Assembly (NCBI RefSeq): GCF_016587355.1
Contig: NZ_BNJF01000002.1
Coordinates: 930,001-994,000, forward strand
From: Ktedonospora formicarum
GTDB lineage: Bacteria > Chloroflexota > Ktedonobacteria > Ktedonobacterales > Ktedonobacteraceae
Direction of reading: 5' to 3'
DNA length: 64,000 nt
Positions 27,135 through 35,662 of this stretch are shown here, piece by piece. The notes beneath the pieces were generated by a model. It saw only the letters and a list, made by a program, of their open reading frames with translations. It was not told the DNA's origin and did no database searches. Within the stretch, counting starts at the first letter, position 1. Each line of letters begins with the position of its first letter. The translations under genes were made by a program, and so were the position numbers.

Positions 27135-28514
27135 GTGAGCGAAGAGAATGCCCCAGAAAAGAAGTGGGAGGGAGATCTTTTCCCATCGGAAAAGGTGAGG
27201 GAGTGGTCTAAGAGTCTCGCCCAGGCGAAGGATGAGAATAAGAACGCGAAGCCTGCTGGAACTCAGGTGCCTGAATCTTCTAAGAAAAAAGATGTATCGC
27301 CTGCTACTTCTCTTGTTGCATCTAAAGACTCTATCACCCCCTATATATGGGGAACTCCTGAAAGTTCTAAAGCTCCTCAGGTGAGATCTTCCAGGTCGCG
27401 TGGCCCTATTTTGAACTTGGGTCAGGATATCAAAACCAGTGACAAAAAAATTGTTCAACCTTTGTCGACAGAAAAGATAGAAGACGATAAATTTGAAGCT
27501 GCTCTACCCTCTATTTTTGTGGTTGATCATGACTTGCCTGTTCCAGGCTCGATTATACGTAACTTGCTGAGCACACGAATGCGTGGCGATCTTTCAAAGA
27601 CTTTGGAGGATGCTGAGCCTGAATCTGGTGGCACTACATTTTCCTCTAAAGAAACAGCATCTACTGACAGTTCGACCGATGTTGTTATACCAGCGATGGC
27701 GGATAACATACCTCAAACTCTGGGCTTTATTCCGCTTGCCCATAATAAGCCTGCTAAGAGGAAGAGGCCGCTATACTCTATCTTCATCGCCGCAGTGGTA
27801 ATTTTACTTTTGCTTGGTGGGCTTGGCACGACCTTCTTTTTGCAACAGAGGACACAGGGTTTGCCCAGGGAAGTGAAGCAGTCAACGCCTATAGTGACAT
27901 TTGAGAATACTACTATACTGTCGTCACCCACACCTGGGCATACCGCGACTACTAAACCTGGACAGACCGCAACCACAAATCCGAAGGTAACACCATCGCC
28001 TGTCAGTACCTCTCAGCCTACACCAACTATTGTCCCTACACAGGGGGTTACACCTGTGCCAACTAAAGCCCCAATTCCTCCTTCGCTCTACCAATGCTCC
28101 TTCGAGGATGGGCAACTTGAAGGTTGGGCACCACGTAGCAGCCCAAATGTATATGTACAAAACAGCACCAATGTCGCGCGAGATGGAAGCCATTCTTTGA
28201 TGGTAACTTTTGCCAGTTCGGACAACTATCCTCATATCTCGACAACACCCACAAATAATCCTCCCTATAAAGGTCAGGTTGTTTCGGGTTATGTATATGT
28301 TGCGGCTGGGAGTAATGTTCGAGGTCGAATGTACATACTGGATCAGAATATGAATGGCTTTATTGGTGGACAAGATCTCATATCATTGCCAACGGGATCA
28401 TGGTATTACTTAAGTTATCAAATTGGTTCCTGGGCTCAGGGGTCCTCGACCCGTGTTGGTTTTGAATTCTCTGGCTCAAATGTCGTTGTCTACGTTGACT
28501 CAGTCAATTGGTGA
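27135..28514 (+). CDS. Membrane-anchored protein with extracellular carbohydrate-binding-like domain
   Basis: A 459-residue protein of mixed design. Residues 1-210 are charged and low in complexity, probably disordered and cytoplasmic. A single transmembrane helix lies near 213-237 (LYSIFIAAVVILLLLGGLG). A Pro/Thr linker follows (TPGHTATTKPGQTATTNP), then about 145 residues resembling a beta-sandwich carbohydrate-binding module: YQCSFEDGQLEGWAP, DGSHSLMVTFAS, VVSGYVYVAAGSNVRG and, at the end, VVVYVDSVNW. The pattern F-E-D-G...GW and the closing V-Y-V-D-x-V are common in CBM4/9-like domains. It precedes the GH71-like hydrolase, so it may hold polysaccharide at the surface. The start is GTG 27135, six bases after AAAGGAGG. 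Confidence 0.65.
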   Translation: MSEENAPEKKWEGDLFPSEKVREWSKSLAQAKDENKNAKPAGTQVPESSKKKDVSPATSLVASKDSITPYIWGTPESSKAPQVRSSRSRGPILNLGQDIKTSDKKIVQPLSTEKIEDDKFEAALPSIFVVDHDLPVPGSIIRNLLSTRMRGDLSKTLEDAEPESGGTTFSSKETASTDSSTDVVIPAMADNIPQTLGFIPLAHNKPAKRKRPLYSIFIAAVVILLLLGGLGTTFFLQQRTQGLPREVKQSTPIVTFENTTILSSPTPGHTATTKPGQTATTNPKVTPSPVSTSQPTPTIVPTQGVTPVPTKAPIPPSLYQCSFEDGQLEGWAPRSSPNVYVQNSTNVARDGSHSLMVTFASSDNYPHISTTPTNNPPYKGQVVSGYVYVAAGSNVRGRMYILDQNMNGFIGGQDLISLPTGSWYYLSYQIGSWAQGSSTRVGFEFSGSNVVVYVDSVNW

Positions 28515-28745
28515 TCGCATTTTGCAAGAAAGTAGCATGCAAGTACTATTTTAGAAGCAATAGAAGTGTAGTTTACTTTTGCCTATGTTATGCTATTTTC
28601 ATCCATTAAATTGCCAGCAATGATTTTGCGTATCTTAGACAAGTAGGTGGGTATTGGTAGTTATAATCGGCACTAATGGGAACCATCATTTAGATGTATT
28701 AGCATGAAACATCTAAAAATCTAGATTAAAGAGGCCGTCGTACAT

Positions 28746-30668
28746 ATGAAGTTTCGAATGAACCGAAGACAACTCCTGACTTTGTCTGCCAGCGGAGCAG
28801 GCGTTTTATTTGCTGCCGGAGCTGGTCTGAGCTTCTTCAGCCCCGAAAGTTTTGGTTTAACACATGCGGCTGCCCCCATCCTTAACCCTTTCCCTTTTGA
28901 TATGCCTTCGACTGCTACCCTGCGCGCGTCAAAGAAGAAAGCTTTCGCGTATTATTTCCCTCCATATCCTGTTTCGATTGAGAACGTGGTTCCCTCGCAA
29001 GATTATTACGCGCGTTGGCTTGATCCAGATGCCAAAAATGGCGAGTATCGTTCCATTGGCGGCTATTTGCGTGACCGACCTTTGGGTCGTGCTCCACGCG
29101 CAGAGAGTTCCTGGCTCCAGACTGATTATAAAATCGAGGTGCAGCGCGCCATCGATATTGGGCTTGATGGCTTCATCTACGAGATGCCAGATCACACTTC
29201 GGTTGATCAGCGCTGGAATCGTATTAACCTTATGCTCGACGCCGCAAAAGCGGTTGACCCTGGATTCCGTGTTGGATTGAGTATTGATTTTCCAACAGCG
29301 GCAGACTCTACGCCGAACAACATGGCGAATACGATTCTTGCGCTCAAGAATCATCCCTCACTTTTGCGCCTTGATGATGGACGGATTGTGGTTGCGCCAT
29401 TCTATCCGGAGCGAAAGCCACTTGATTGGTGGAAGCAGTTACGCACTCTTGTCCAGGCAGGTGGAGCCGACATCGCGTTTATTCCTCTCTTCTTGAGCAC
29501 GAATGTCTCATCTTATCAATCATGGATGAGCTTTACCTATGGTGTCTCTTCCTGGGGAACGCGTAAAGCGTCTGGTATGGGCAGCTATACAACCGATGCA
29601 TCACTGGCTCATAGCCACAATAATATATGGGTCGCTCCCATCGCGACACAGGATACGCGCCCTAAAGAGGGAAATTATTGGGAGGGGTCGAATAGTCAGC
29701 TTCTGCGTAACTCCTGGACCTCGGCCATTCAGACAAATGCTGAATGGGCATTGATGTTGACCTGGAATGACTATTCTGAATCCACACAGTTTGCACCTTC
29801 TGTTGAGACTCAGTACGCGTTCTATGACCTTACAGCGTATTACACAGCCTGGTTTAAGACGGGTGTACAGCCAGCGATTACACGTGATGTGCTCTACTAC
29901 TTCCATCGGACCCAATTTGCCAATGCACAGCCAGATACGACGAAGCAGACGAAGGTTATGACTTTGCGCGCTGCCAGCGATCCAGCCATCGATAAAATTG
30001 AGCTGTTGGGTTTCCTTAAGAGCTCTGGTACGCTGGAAGTAAGTGTTGCCGGCAATATATATCAGCAGCAAGCGAATGCTGGTATGACATCCTTTACAGC
30101 TCCCCTTGCTGCTGGTATTCCTTCCTTTCGACTTACACGCAGTAGCGCGTCGGTAATCTCAATGCCCAGCGCCTTCCCAATTGCAAGCAGCATTACATAT
30201 CAGGATCTCATGTACCATAGTGGTGGAAGCTCGCGTGCTCCCATCATGACGCGCCGTTACTTTAAGCTTGTCAACCACAATAGTGGGCAAGTGCTTGATG
30301 ATACCAACGGTGGTGGGGCTGGTACCGCGCTCTTGCAGCAAACCAGTAATGGAGCGACGAAGCAGCAGTGGATACTTGTTCCAGGACCAGACGGCTATTA
30401 CCAGATTCAATGTAAGGCGAATAATCTGGTTATCGATATGCCCTCAACCTCGCAAAGCGCTTTCGCTACACTAGCTACACCTTCGAGCACCTCGGATAGC
30501 CAGCTCTGGCAGATTACACCTACAGGTGATGGCTATTGTGTGTTTACCAATAAGAAGTCAGGCTATGCCCTTGATGTTCGTGGCGCATCCCAAACCGCTG
30601 GAGCCAACGTAATTCAATATGCTTACCACCAGGGTGCAAATCAACAATGGCAGTTGCAGGTTGTCTAA
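28746..30668 (+). CDS. Tat-exported GH71-like endo-1,3-alpha-glucanase with ricin-type lectin domain
   Basis: A 640-residue exported hydrolase. It begins with a twin-arginine signal, MNRRQLLTLSASGAG, followed by a hydrophobic stretch to about 40. Residues 55-380 look like glycoside hydrolase family 71 (mutanase): KKAFAYYFPPYPVSIENV, AIDIGLDGFIYEM, RVGLSIDF, and the marked motif LMLTWNDYSESTQFAPS. A middle beta domain spans about 390-495. Residues 505-640 form a ricin B-type beta-trefoil with three Q-x-W repeats (KQQWILV, SQLWQIT, NQQWQLQ) that should bind glycan. GH71 enzymes cut alpha-1,3-glucan, a polymer of fungal walls and of some biofilms. A fungal or mutan substrate is therefore likely, though not shown. 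Confidence 0.82.
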   Translation: MKFRMNRRQLLTLSASGAGVLFAAGAGLSFFSPESFGLTHAAAPILNPFPFDMPSTATLRASKKKAFAYYFPPYPVSIENVVPSQDYYARWLDPDAKNGEYRSIGGYLRDRPLGRAPRAESSWLQTDYKIEVQRAIDIGLDGFIYEMPDHTSVDQRWNRINLMLDAAKAVDPGFRVGLSIDFPTAADSTPNNMANTILALKNHPSLLRLDDGRIVVAPFYPERKPLDWWKQLRTLVQAGGADIAFIPLFLSTNVSSYQSWMSFTYGVSSWGTRKASGMGSYTTDASLAHSHNNIWVAPIATQDTRPKEGNYWEGSNSQLLRNSWTSAIQTNAEWALMLTWNDYSESTQFAPSVETQYAFYDLTAYYTAWFKTGVQPAITRDVLYYFHRTQFANAQPDTTKQTKVMTLRAASDPAIDKIELLGFLKSSGTLEVSVAGNIYQQQANAGMTSFTAPLAAGIPSFRLTRSSASVISMPSAFPIASSITYQDLMYHSGGSSRAPIMTRRYFKLVNHNSGQVLDDTNGGGAGTALLQQTSNGATKQQWILVPGPDGYYQIQCKANNLVIDMPSTSQSAFATLATPSSTSDSQLWQITPTGDGYCVFTNKKSGYALDVRGASQTAGANVIQYAYHQGANQQWQLQVV

Positions 30669-30736
30669 GCTCTTAGAACAAAAAAACACGCCGCTGATAT
30701 GCTCAAGTTTCTAAGTAGATAGCCTGTGTGAAACGC

Positions 30737-30779
30737 GAAAGAGCCATCTCACTTGCTCAGCTAGTGAGATGGCTCTTTC
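30737..30779. terminator. Bidirectional terminator between convergent genes
   Basis: A perfect 17-bp stem (30737-30753 with 30763-30779) and 9-base loop, with GAAAG on one side and CTTTC on the other, between the GH71 gene and the kinase gene. Confidence 0.85.
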
Positions 30780-30796
30780 ATGTGATTATTTAAGAT

Positions 30797-33034
30797 TTAG
30801 AAAATTCTATAGATTGAGTATTCTTGTGGCGACGTAATGCAGGTGAGAAAGTAATCACAATTGACAATATAGGCGTTGATATCAAAGCGCGGGTCAGCTC
30901 TGGTTATGACCAGTGGCTCTTTTACCGGATCGTTGGGGTTTGTGATTGGGGATCGTAATGACCAGATATGGACTGAGCCACTTCTATCAGTGGAGGCGAG
31001 CATATCATAAGTAAGCCAGGTAACCTTCTGCACCGCTCGTCTCTGTGGCGCATGTCCATGATAGATTGTAACAGGGCCATCGGTATTTGTGAGATTATAT
31101 ACTTGCACTGTATAGTCAGAACTGGCGCTAGCCATGAAGGAATCCCAGCAAGCAATAGCGTTAATTTGGCCTGTGTGCTTGTATTGTGTGGTGATCTTGT
31201 CATCTTGCCAGACGCTGACACTTCCATTTTCGCAACCATAGCAGAGGTAAAGTTGGTTGTTATCAGATGGGACTTGCAATCTTAGTGCTGTGATGTGGTT
31301 TCCTGCTTCGTGATAGATACGCTTTGGTGAAGCGGTCGCGTTATTGCTATTATCGATTTTCGAAAGATTATAGGTATACACTGTGTCATTGCAGGCGATG
31401 GCGAGAACATCGCCGTAAAGAGAGAGTGCGGTGACGGAAGCCGGAGCCCTCACCTTGCGATATAGCTCACCCGTTGTAGCATCCCAAACGTGGATTGTAG
31501 CGTCACCCTCGGCACAGGAAGCGATGTAAGTGTCATGATGCGAGTGTGAGATATATTTGATTGGTCCAGATTCGTGTCCTGTATAGGTGATCGAGTGATG
31601 AGAATAGAAGACATAGATAGTATTATCCGTACAAGCCACTATACTAAAGGCGCTGTCTTCGGCGTCTGCGAAGGCCGTCGCGGTCGCAGGCAATGTCCAT
31701 GTCGCGAGCTTTTCTATGCGTGTAAAGTTGGACGTCATTGGAATTGTATCATCGGGCTTGTCGTCATCAATTATCTTTGAATCCGTATTTTGTGTTGAGG
31801 TGATAGCTGGGGGTGCGGAGGCATGTGAGTTTCCCAGATACTGGGCCCCAAAGAATGCCGCCAGAGTAATAGCTCCTCCTCCTAAGATGAGCACCCTTCT
31901 TCGATTGATTTTCGCTGGTTGTTGCTGTGGAGATGAAGCTACAGGCTTCATGGGAATGATAGGTGCCCTCATATTGCTCCAGGCTGGTCGAGTGGTTAGT
32001 GAGTGTGGCACAGGCGCAGCAGGCGGATTCGAGCTGTCAAGAGTTGAGAGCGCACCTAGCAAATACATCTTGACTTCGCGCATGGTCGCGGGTCTCAACT
32101 TGGTGTCAAGAGAGGTCATACGCTCGATAAGTTCGACCAGTTTTGGGGAAAGACCTGGAGTCTGTCTGGTAATAGGTGAGAAGCTAAAGGGACTCTGCGA
32201 GGGATCTTCTCCTGTTAACATCTGGTGCAAGAGAGCACCCAGGCTATAGATATCTGATTTAGGCGTCGTTTGAGCTTTGCCATATTGTTCTGGAGCGGCA
32301 TAGCCAGGAGAACCGAGTGGCAAGGTATCATGTGCTTTACCTCGTTTGAAATAGCGCGCTGTGCCAAAGTCAACCAGGGCGATGTGATTATCCTTCTTAA
32401 GTATGATGTTAGAGGGCTTCAGATCGCGATAAATGATACGTGGGCTCTTATTGTGCATATAGGCGAGTACTTCACACAGCTCGAGCGCTATATGGAGAAA
32501 GGTGCGAGTGGTTCCAACCTCGCGAAAGCTCGAGCTTGTCAGGGTTGAGAAATATTGCTCAAGCGTTTGCCCCTCGATGAAATCCATTACAATATACCAG
32601 TGCTCGGAATCAGTAAAGTGGTCATGAAGCTGTGGTACCGCCTTGTGGTGAAGCGTGCTCATGATCGCGATCTCGCTATTGAATGTCGCGGTAGCGTCAA
32701 TCATTTCGTCCGCGCTCAGTCCTTTGAGATTAATGGCCTTGATAGCGACAGAGCGATGTTTGTTCTGCCTGTCAAACGCCCTATAGATAGAGGCATAGCC
32801 TCCCTCACCAATGGTTTCTACAATGCGATAACGTTGTTGTAGCAAATTCGATTGGTAAGTCAGTGAAGGAGAAGAGGTTACTGTTTGACGTGGTGGATGA
32901 ACACGCGCGACCTGGACTTGTTGTTGACCCTGCCGCGTGGAGATTATGGGCTTGTTAGGTAACGACTGATGACAGTAGACACAACTGCTTGCGGTGTTAC
33001 TATTTTCGGCCCCGCAATGATCACAGAATAACAT
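30797..33034 (-). CDS. Zinc-ribbon Ser/Thr protein kinase with WD40 repeats
   Basis: A 745-residue protein. An N-terminal zinc ribbon has Cys at 4, 7, 18 and 21 (CDHC ... CVYC). A complete eukaryote-like kinase domain follows (about 69-335): glycine loop IGEGGYASIYRAF, ATP lysine K99 (VAIKAI), catalytic loop IIYRDLKPSNI with D204 (YRD instead of HRD), DFG at 222-224 and APEQYG. One transmembrane helix is at about 385-405 (RRRVLILGGGAITLAAFFGA). The rest is a chain of WD40-like repeats (TIHVWDATTGELY, GSVSVWQDD, YTVQVYNL, GSVHIWSL), outside the membrane if the helix spans it. It probably senses a signal with its propeller and phosphorylates cytoplasmic targets. The frame opens at 33115; ATG 33034 follows AAGGAG and begins at the zinc ribbon. 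Confidence 0.9.
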   Translation of the reverse strand: MLFCDHCGAENSNTASSCVYCHQSLPNKPIISTRQGQQQVQVARVHPPRQTVTSSPSLTYQSNLLQQRYRIVETIGEGGYASIYRAFDRQNKHRSVAIKAINLKGLSADEMIDATATFNSEIAIMSTLHHKAVPQLHDHFTDSEHWYIVMDFIEGQTLEQYFSTLTSSSFREVGTTRTFLHIALELCEVLAYMHNKSPRIIYRDLKPSNIILKKDNHIALVDFGTARYFKRGKAHDTLPLGSPGYAAPEQYGKAQTTPKSDIYSLGALLHQMLTGEDPSQSPFSFSPITRQTPGLSPKLVELIERMTSLDTKLRPATMREVKMYLLGALSTLDSSNPPAAPVPHSLTTRPAWSNMRAPIIPMKPVASSPQQQPAKINRRRVLILGGGAITLAAFFGAQYLGNSHASAPPAITSTQNTDSKIIDDDKPDDTIPMTSNFTRIEKLATWTLPATATAFADAEDSAFSIVACTDNTIYVFYSHHSITYTGHESGPIKYISHSHHDTYIASCAEGDATIHVWDATTGELYRKVRAPASVTALSLYGDVLAIACNDTVYTYNLSKIDNSNNATASPKRIYHEAGNHITALRLQVPSDNNQLYLCYGCENGSVSVWQDDKITTQYKHTGQINAIACWDSFMASASSDYTVQVYNLTNTDGPVTIYHGHAPQRRAVQKVTWLTYDMLASTDRSGSVHIWSLRSPITNPNDPVKEPLVITRADPRFDINAYIVNCDYFLTCITSPQEYSIYRIF

Positions 33035-33293
33035 CGTAACGATGCTCCTTGCTCGATATGAGTGAGCTATGATTCTGTATAAATTATTAGCGCGCGGGTA
33101 CGGTTGCAATGGCATATATGGCAGATAGCGCGCGGGTGCTGTTATGTATGTATATAGATATACGTCAGAAGCTCGACGCCATCAAAAGCAGAGCTTGTTT
33201 TCTTCCTTGCTCCCTCTCGCTCATCTCACTAATTGCGATCCATCGAAAATATAGAATGTTTTAGTCGTTAGTTCGGCCCTGCTAAAAATAGTA
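33035..33293. other. Divergent intergenic region
   Basis: Nothing further is recognised in this stretch between the kinase gene and the promoter of the marR-type operon. It should contain the kinase promoter. Confidence 0.3.
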
Positions 33294-33323
33294 TTGACAA
33301 TGACGCCATTTTCACTATATACT
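33294..33323 (+). promoter_or_regulatory. Promoter of the MarR-ABC operon
   Basis: TTGACA (33294-33299) and TATACT (33318-33323) are 18 bases apart. The -10 element lies inside the left arm of the operator palindrome, so a bound repressor would block it. Confidence 0.7.
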
Positions 33324-33373
33324 TAGGTTGCCAACTAATTTAGTAGACAATATAGTTGGCAACCTAAGTATAT
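33317..33373 (+). promoter_or_regulatory. Operator palindrome for the MarR-type regulator
   Basis: Arms 33317-33337 and 33353-33373 are perfectly complementary over 21 bases with a 15-base spacer. Each arm contains GTTG-C/G-CAAC, itself a short palindrome and typical of MarR-family sites (AGGTTGCCAACTA). Two dimers could bind side by side over the -10 box and start point. Confidence 0.75.
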
Positions 33374-33445
33374 GAAAACCATAGCCACAGTAGAGGGCGC
33401 GCTCTGGTTTTCGGAAGATCGAACCTATTATAAGGGGGCAAGTAA

Positions 33446-33904
33446 GTGAGCATGACTACTCCCGCTATTGAGCAGAAACTCATGCGCGCCATGATGCATT
33501 TTAGGCGGTTAAGTTGGTATCCACAGACTATTGCCGGCCTGAAACCGAGCGAGATACGCGTGCTGATTTGCGTAAAGAGGCGCACAGCAGCAGAGAGTTC
33601 TGAGTTAAAGGTGTCGGAGATCAGTAAGATGCTCCAGGTGACGTCTCCAACCGTCACTCAACTGCTAAAGAGCCTGGAAGCGCACGATTTAATCGAACGT
33701 CATATCGATACTTTTGACCGACGAGCTGTTGGCGTGCGCTTGACCGAAAAAGGTGAAAGGGTCGCGCAAGAGGCTCATGAGGCTTTCACTTCTTCTATCA
33801 AGGGACTCATCGAATACCTCGGTGAGGAGCAAAGCGATCAATTAGCCGAACTATTAACCAGAGTTTCCTACTACTTTTCTGAGTCTGAGAGAGAAGCGGA
33901 TTAA
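33446..33904 (+). CDS. MarR family transcriptional regulator
   Basis: A 152-residue winged-helix regulator. The recognition region reads LKVSEISKMLQVTSPTVTQLLKSLEAHDLIER, and the wing IDTFDRRAVGVRLTEKGERV carries the D-x-R of the family. It is the first gene of an operon with two ABC exporter genes (31 bases to the next) and is likely to repress it until a drug-like ligand binds. GTG 33446 is chosen because AAGGGGG lies seven bases before it; ATG 33452 is the alternative. Confidence 0.92.
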   Translation: MSMTTPAIEQKLMRAMMHFRRLSWYPQTIAGLKPSEIRVLICVKRRTAAESSELKVSEISKMLQVTSPTVTQLLKSLEAHDLIERHIDTFDRRAVGVRLTEKGERVAQEAHEAFTSSIKGLIEYLGEEQSDQLAELLTRVSYYFSESEREAD

Positions 33905-33934
33905 TCTTTTTTGAATGAATGGAGATGAGAATTC

Positions 33935-35662
33935 ATGATCAAGTTATTGCGGTTCTTAAAGCCGTATAGCATGACACTCATCCTGGTGCTGGTGCTCGCC
34001 TTTGCTCAAACAATGGCGAATTTATATCTGCCAACATTAATGGCGGATATCGTGGATAAGGGTATTGCGAAGCAAGATACGAATTACATCTGGAGCACCG
34101 GAGGTTGGATGCTCTTGATTGCTGTGGGAGGTACGATCTGCGCTGTAGTGGGCATGTTTTTCTCCTCCCGCGTCGCTACTAGCTTTGGTCGCGATCTTCG
34201 CGCAAGCATTTTCAGTCGTGTCGAGCAGTTCTCGCTGCATGAGTTCGATACGTTGAGCACTGCCTCGCTCATTACCCGTACGACGAATGATACAACCCAG
34301 GTGCAGCAAGTCATGGTAATTAGCCTGAGTATGTTGATTATCGCGCCTCTAATGTGTATCGGTGGTATTATCATGGCGCTCGAACAGGATTTGGGACTCT
34401 CCTGGATTCTGGTTGTGATCGTGCCAGTTCTCATTATCACGATTGCTCTGATGATGAGCCGGGCTATCCCTCTCTTCCGCTTGATCCAGGTCAAGCTCGA
34501 TAAGCTGAACCTCATCCTGAACGAGGGGTTGACTGGCGTGCGCGTGGTTCGGGCCTTTGATCGCATACGCCATGAGGAAGAGCGTTTTGATGAGGCCAAT
34601 CTCGATCTCACTGAAGTTGGTATTAAGGTGAATCGTCTGGTGGCAGCCCTCATGCCTGTCATGATGTTGGTACTGAATGTCTCAAGTATCGCTATCATCT
34701 GGTTTGGCAGTATTCGTATCGATAATGGCGACATGCAGGTTGGGGCTTTGATGGCGTTCTTACAGTATGCTATGCAAATTCTCTTCTCCCTGCTTATGGT
34801 GGCGATGCTGTTCATCATGCTTCCTCGTGCAGCAGCCTCCGCTGTTCGTATCAACGAGGTGCTGGCGACAGAACCCGAGATTGTCGATGCTGAACAGGTG
34901 GTACGCGCCGATGAGAAGCGCGGGTATGTAGAGTTCCAGGATGTGACCTTTAGTTACCCTGGTGCGGAAGAGCCAGCCATTTCGAATATTACATTTAGTG
35001 CGTTCCCTGGTGAGGTGACGGCCATTATTGGTGGCACTGGCTCTGGAAAATCGACTCTAGTTAATTTGATTCCGCGCTTCTATGACACAGATAGTGGCCA
35101 GATTTTGGTTGATGGCGTCGATGTGCAGGCGATGTCGCAGGAACATCTGCGCGAGAAGATTGGTTTTGTGCCGCAGAAAGCTGTGCTCTTCTCTGGCTCC
35201 ATCATTGAGAATCTTCGCTATGGTAAAGATGATGCCACTGATGAGGAGATGCGCCATGCGGCGGAGGTGGCACAAGCCGCAGAGTTCATTACTGGGATGT
35301 CTGATGGCTACAATTCCATTATCGCTCAAGGCGGGACAAACGTTTCTGGCGGACAGAAGCAGCGCCTCTCGATAGCTCGCGCTCTTGTGCGTAAGCCTGA
35401 GATCTACATCTTTGATGATAGCTTCTCCGCGCTTGACTTCAAGACCGACGCCCGTCTGCGAAGCGCGCTCAAGGAAGAGACGCAGAACTCGACAGTGTTG
35501 ATTGTAGCCCAACGTGTGAGCACGGTTATGGATGCGGATCGCATTATTGTCCTCGATGAGGGCCATATTGCTGGTATTGGCACTCATAAGGAGTTGCTAC
35601 AGACCTGTGATGTTTATCACGAAATTGTCTCTTCGCAGCTTTCTGTGGAGGAAATCGCATGA
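33935..35662 (+). CDS. Heterodimeric multidrug ABC exporter, subunit with degenerate site
   Basis: A 575-residue half-transporter: six transmembrane helices (about 15-300) and a nucleotide-binding domain with Walker A IIGGTGSGKST, signature NVSGGQKQRLSIARAL and Walker B IYIFDDSFSALD. The residue after the Walker B Asp, normally the catalytic Glu, is Asp here (FDDS). This is the mark of the subunit providing the non-hydrolytic site in heterodimeric exporters such as TM287/288 or BmrCD. Its intact signature serves the partner's site. It overlaps the second gene by four bases and follows the MarR gene. Confidence 0.93.
   Translation: MIKLLRFLKPYSMTLILVLVLAFAQTMANLYLPTLMADIVDKGIAKQDTNYIWSTGGWMLLIAVGGTICAVVGMFFSSRVATSFGRDLRASIFSRVEQFSLHEFDTLSTASLITRTTNDTTQVQQVMVISLSMLIIAPLMCIGGIIMALEQDLGLSWILVVIVPVLIITIALMMSRAIPLFRLIQVKLDKLNLILNEGLTGVRVVRAFDRIRHEEERFDEANLDLTEVGIKVNRLVAALMPVMMLVLNVSSIAIIWFGSIRIDNGDMQVGALMAFLQYAMQILFSLLMVAMLFIMLPRAAASAVRINEVLATEPEIVDAEQVVRADEKRGYVEFQDVTFSYPGAEEPAISNITFSAFPGEVTAIIGGTGSGKSTLVNLIPRFYDTDSGQILVDGVDVQAMSQEHLREKIGFVPQKAVLFSGSIIENLRYGKDDATDEEMRHAAEVAQAAEFITGMSDGYNSIIAQGGTNVSGGQKQRLSIARALVRKPEIYIFDDSFSALDFKTDARLRSALKEETQNSTVLIVAQRVSTVMDADRIIVLDEGHIAGIGTHKELLQTCDVYHEIVSSQLSVEEIA

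Noticed and set aside
31716..32249. A 177-codon open frame on the plus strand
   Set aside because: It is antisense to the kinase gene, including its conserved kinase region.
34084..34854. A 256-codon open frame on the minus strand
   Set aside because: It is antisense to the membrane domain of the first ABC exporter subunit and has the Arg/Ser/Thr-rich look of shadow translation.
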